NCBI GenBank assembly: GCA_902791885.1
Contig: CADAXO010000127.1
Span: forward strand, 1 to 5,396
From: Oscillospiraceae bacterium
GTDB lineage: Bacteria > Bacillota_A > Clostridia > Saccharofermentanales > Saccharofermentanaceae
Length of the DNA stretch: 5,396 nt
Reading direction: 5' to 3'
Shown here: piece by piece, positions 5,076 to 5,396 of the stretch
How positions within the stretch are numbered: the first letter of the stretch is position 1
Layout: each line of letters begins with the position of its first letter
Notes under the pieces: model-generated
What the model was told of the DNA's origin: nothing
Seen by the model: the letters and a program-made list of their open reading frames with translations, nothing else
Database searches by the model: none
Made by a program: the position numbers and the translations under genes

Positions 5076-5396
5076 TCATGAACTCAATAATATAGCAGGG
5101 TATGATTCCGATTACATAACTTATCAGATCTATATATGAGAAGCCTGTTCCGATAATGATGCGGAGCAGTTTATTTGTTATTCCGAACCGGTCACAGAAC
5201 CCCCACAACTGAAGGAACTCGACTGCAAATGAGAATATCAGGATGACTGTCGGTATAACAAACCAGTTGGCGGGTCTGTCCGGACTTATTGTCCTGTAAA
5301 TGGTATACAAAAGAATTACCACAAGCACATCACCCAGGTAACTTCTGACCCATCCGTGCCCATAAAAACCTATAAGTATCTCAATACCTAACAGAA
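5059..5396 (-). CDS. DUF2809 family membrane protein (C-terminal part)
   Basis: The reading frame is open to the right edge, so the gene starts outside the window; 111 codons plus the stop TGA (5061-5059) are present. A GTG at 5328 is in frame but is not the true start, because upstream residues fit the family: IEILIGFYGHGWVRSYLGDV, with the G-D-V-L-V-V motif that precedes the next helix in DUF2809 proteins. Later come VEFLQLWGF, LLRIIIGTGFSYIDL and a final helix, ending in a basic MSKKQN tail. At least three hydrophobic helices are visible (about window residues 22-36, 46-60 and 86-104). DUF2809 proteins are small (about 120-130 residues), distantly like VanZ proteins, and have no known function. 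The gene is separated from the frd operon by the array and promoter and appears to be an independent unit. No terminator with a U-run follows it. Confidence 0.85.
   Translation of the reverse strand, partial: LLGIEILIGFYGHGWVRSYLGDVLVVILLYTIYRTISPDRPANWFVIPTVILIFSFAVEFLQLWGFCDRFGITNKLLRIIIGTGFSYIDLISYVIGIIPCYIIEFMSKKQN

Overview
The window looks like part of the chromosome of an anaerobic Gram-positive bacterium, probably a gut or rumen member of the Clostridia (Bacillota). I infer this from a lipoprotein with a Gram-positive style Ala/Pro/Thr/Glu-rich linker, a secreted protein that resembles the start of a family 5 cellulase, a DUF2809 membrane protein, strong GGAGG ribosome binding sites, and a fumarate reductase in the order cytochrome b, flavoprotein, iron-sulfur subunit. 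The taxonomic placement is inference; there is no marker gene. Every convincing gene is on the minus strand, so the window is best read from right to left.

Right edge (5396 to about 4850): the C-terminal 111 residues of a DUF2809 membrane protein run in from outside the window. It is followed by debris: the first 30 or so residues of a TetR-type regulator that lose similarity and then stop, and a 40-codon open frame without a start.

Middle (4675-4870): eight GTAC-centred sites stand in strictly alternating 28/24-bp spacing, giving an exact 52-bp period. The outermost two form a perfect 13-bp inverted repeat. About 30 bp beyond the last site, on the transcribed side, is a TATAAT box (4640-4645). 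The array therefore looks like an unusually long operator or activator array for the operon that follows, although other readings are open.

Operon (4599 to 249): a possible 35-residue small protein, a lipoprotein carrying a complete nucleoside 2-deoxyribosyltransferase-like domain, a PHP-domain metallohydrolase, then frdC (predicted di-haem cytochrome b), frdA and frdB. Junctions are tight: 19 nt, 1 nt, 24 nt, a 4-nt ATGA overlap and an 11-nt overlap. The Frd proteins should form a membrane-bound menaquinol:fumarate reductase for anaerobic respiration. FrdA has Gln in place of the histidine that normally carries covalent FAD, which favours fumarate reduction over succinate oxidation. As written, frdB contains a frameshift near position 430; the three cysteines still missing from its clusters are all encoded in the shifted frame, which ends at 249.

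Left edge (229 to 1): a consensus extended -10 promoter drives a secreted protein truncated by the window, probably a GH5 endoglucanase.
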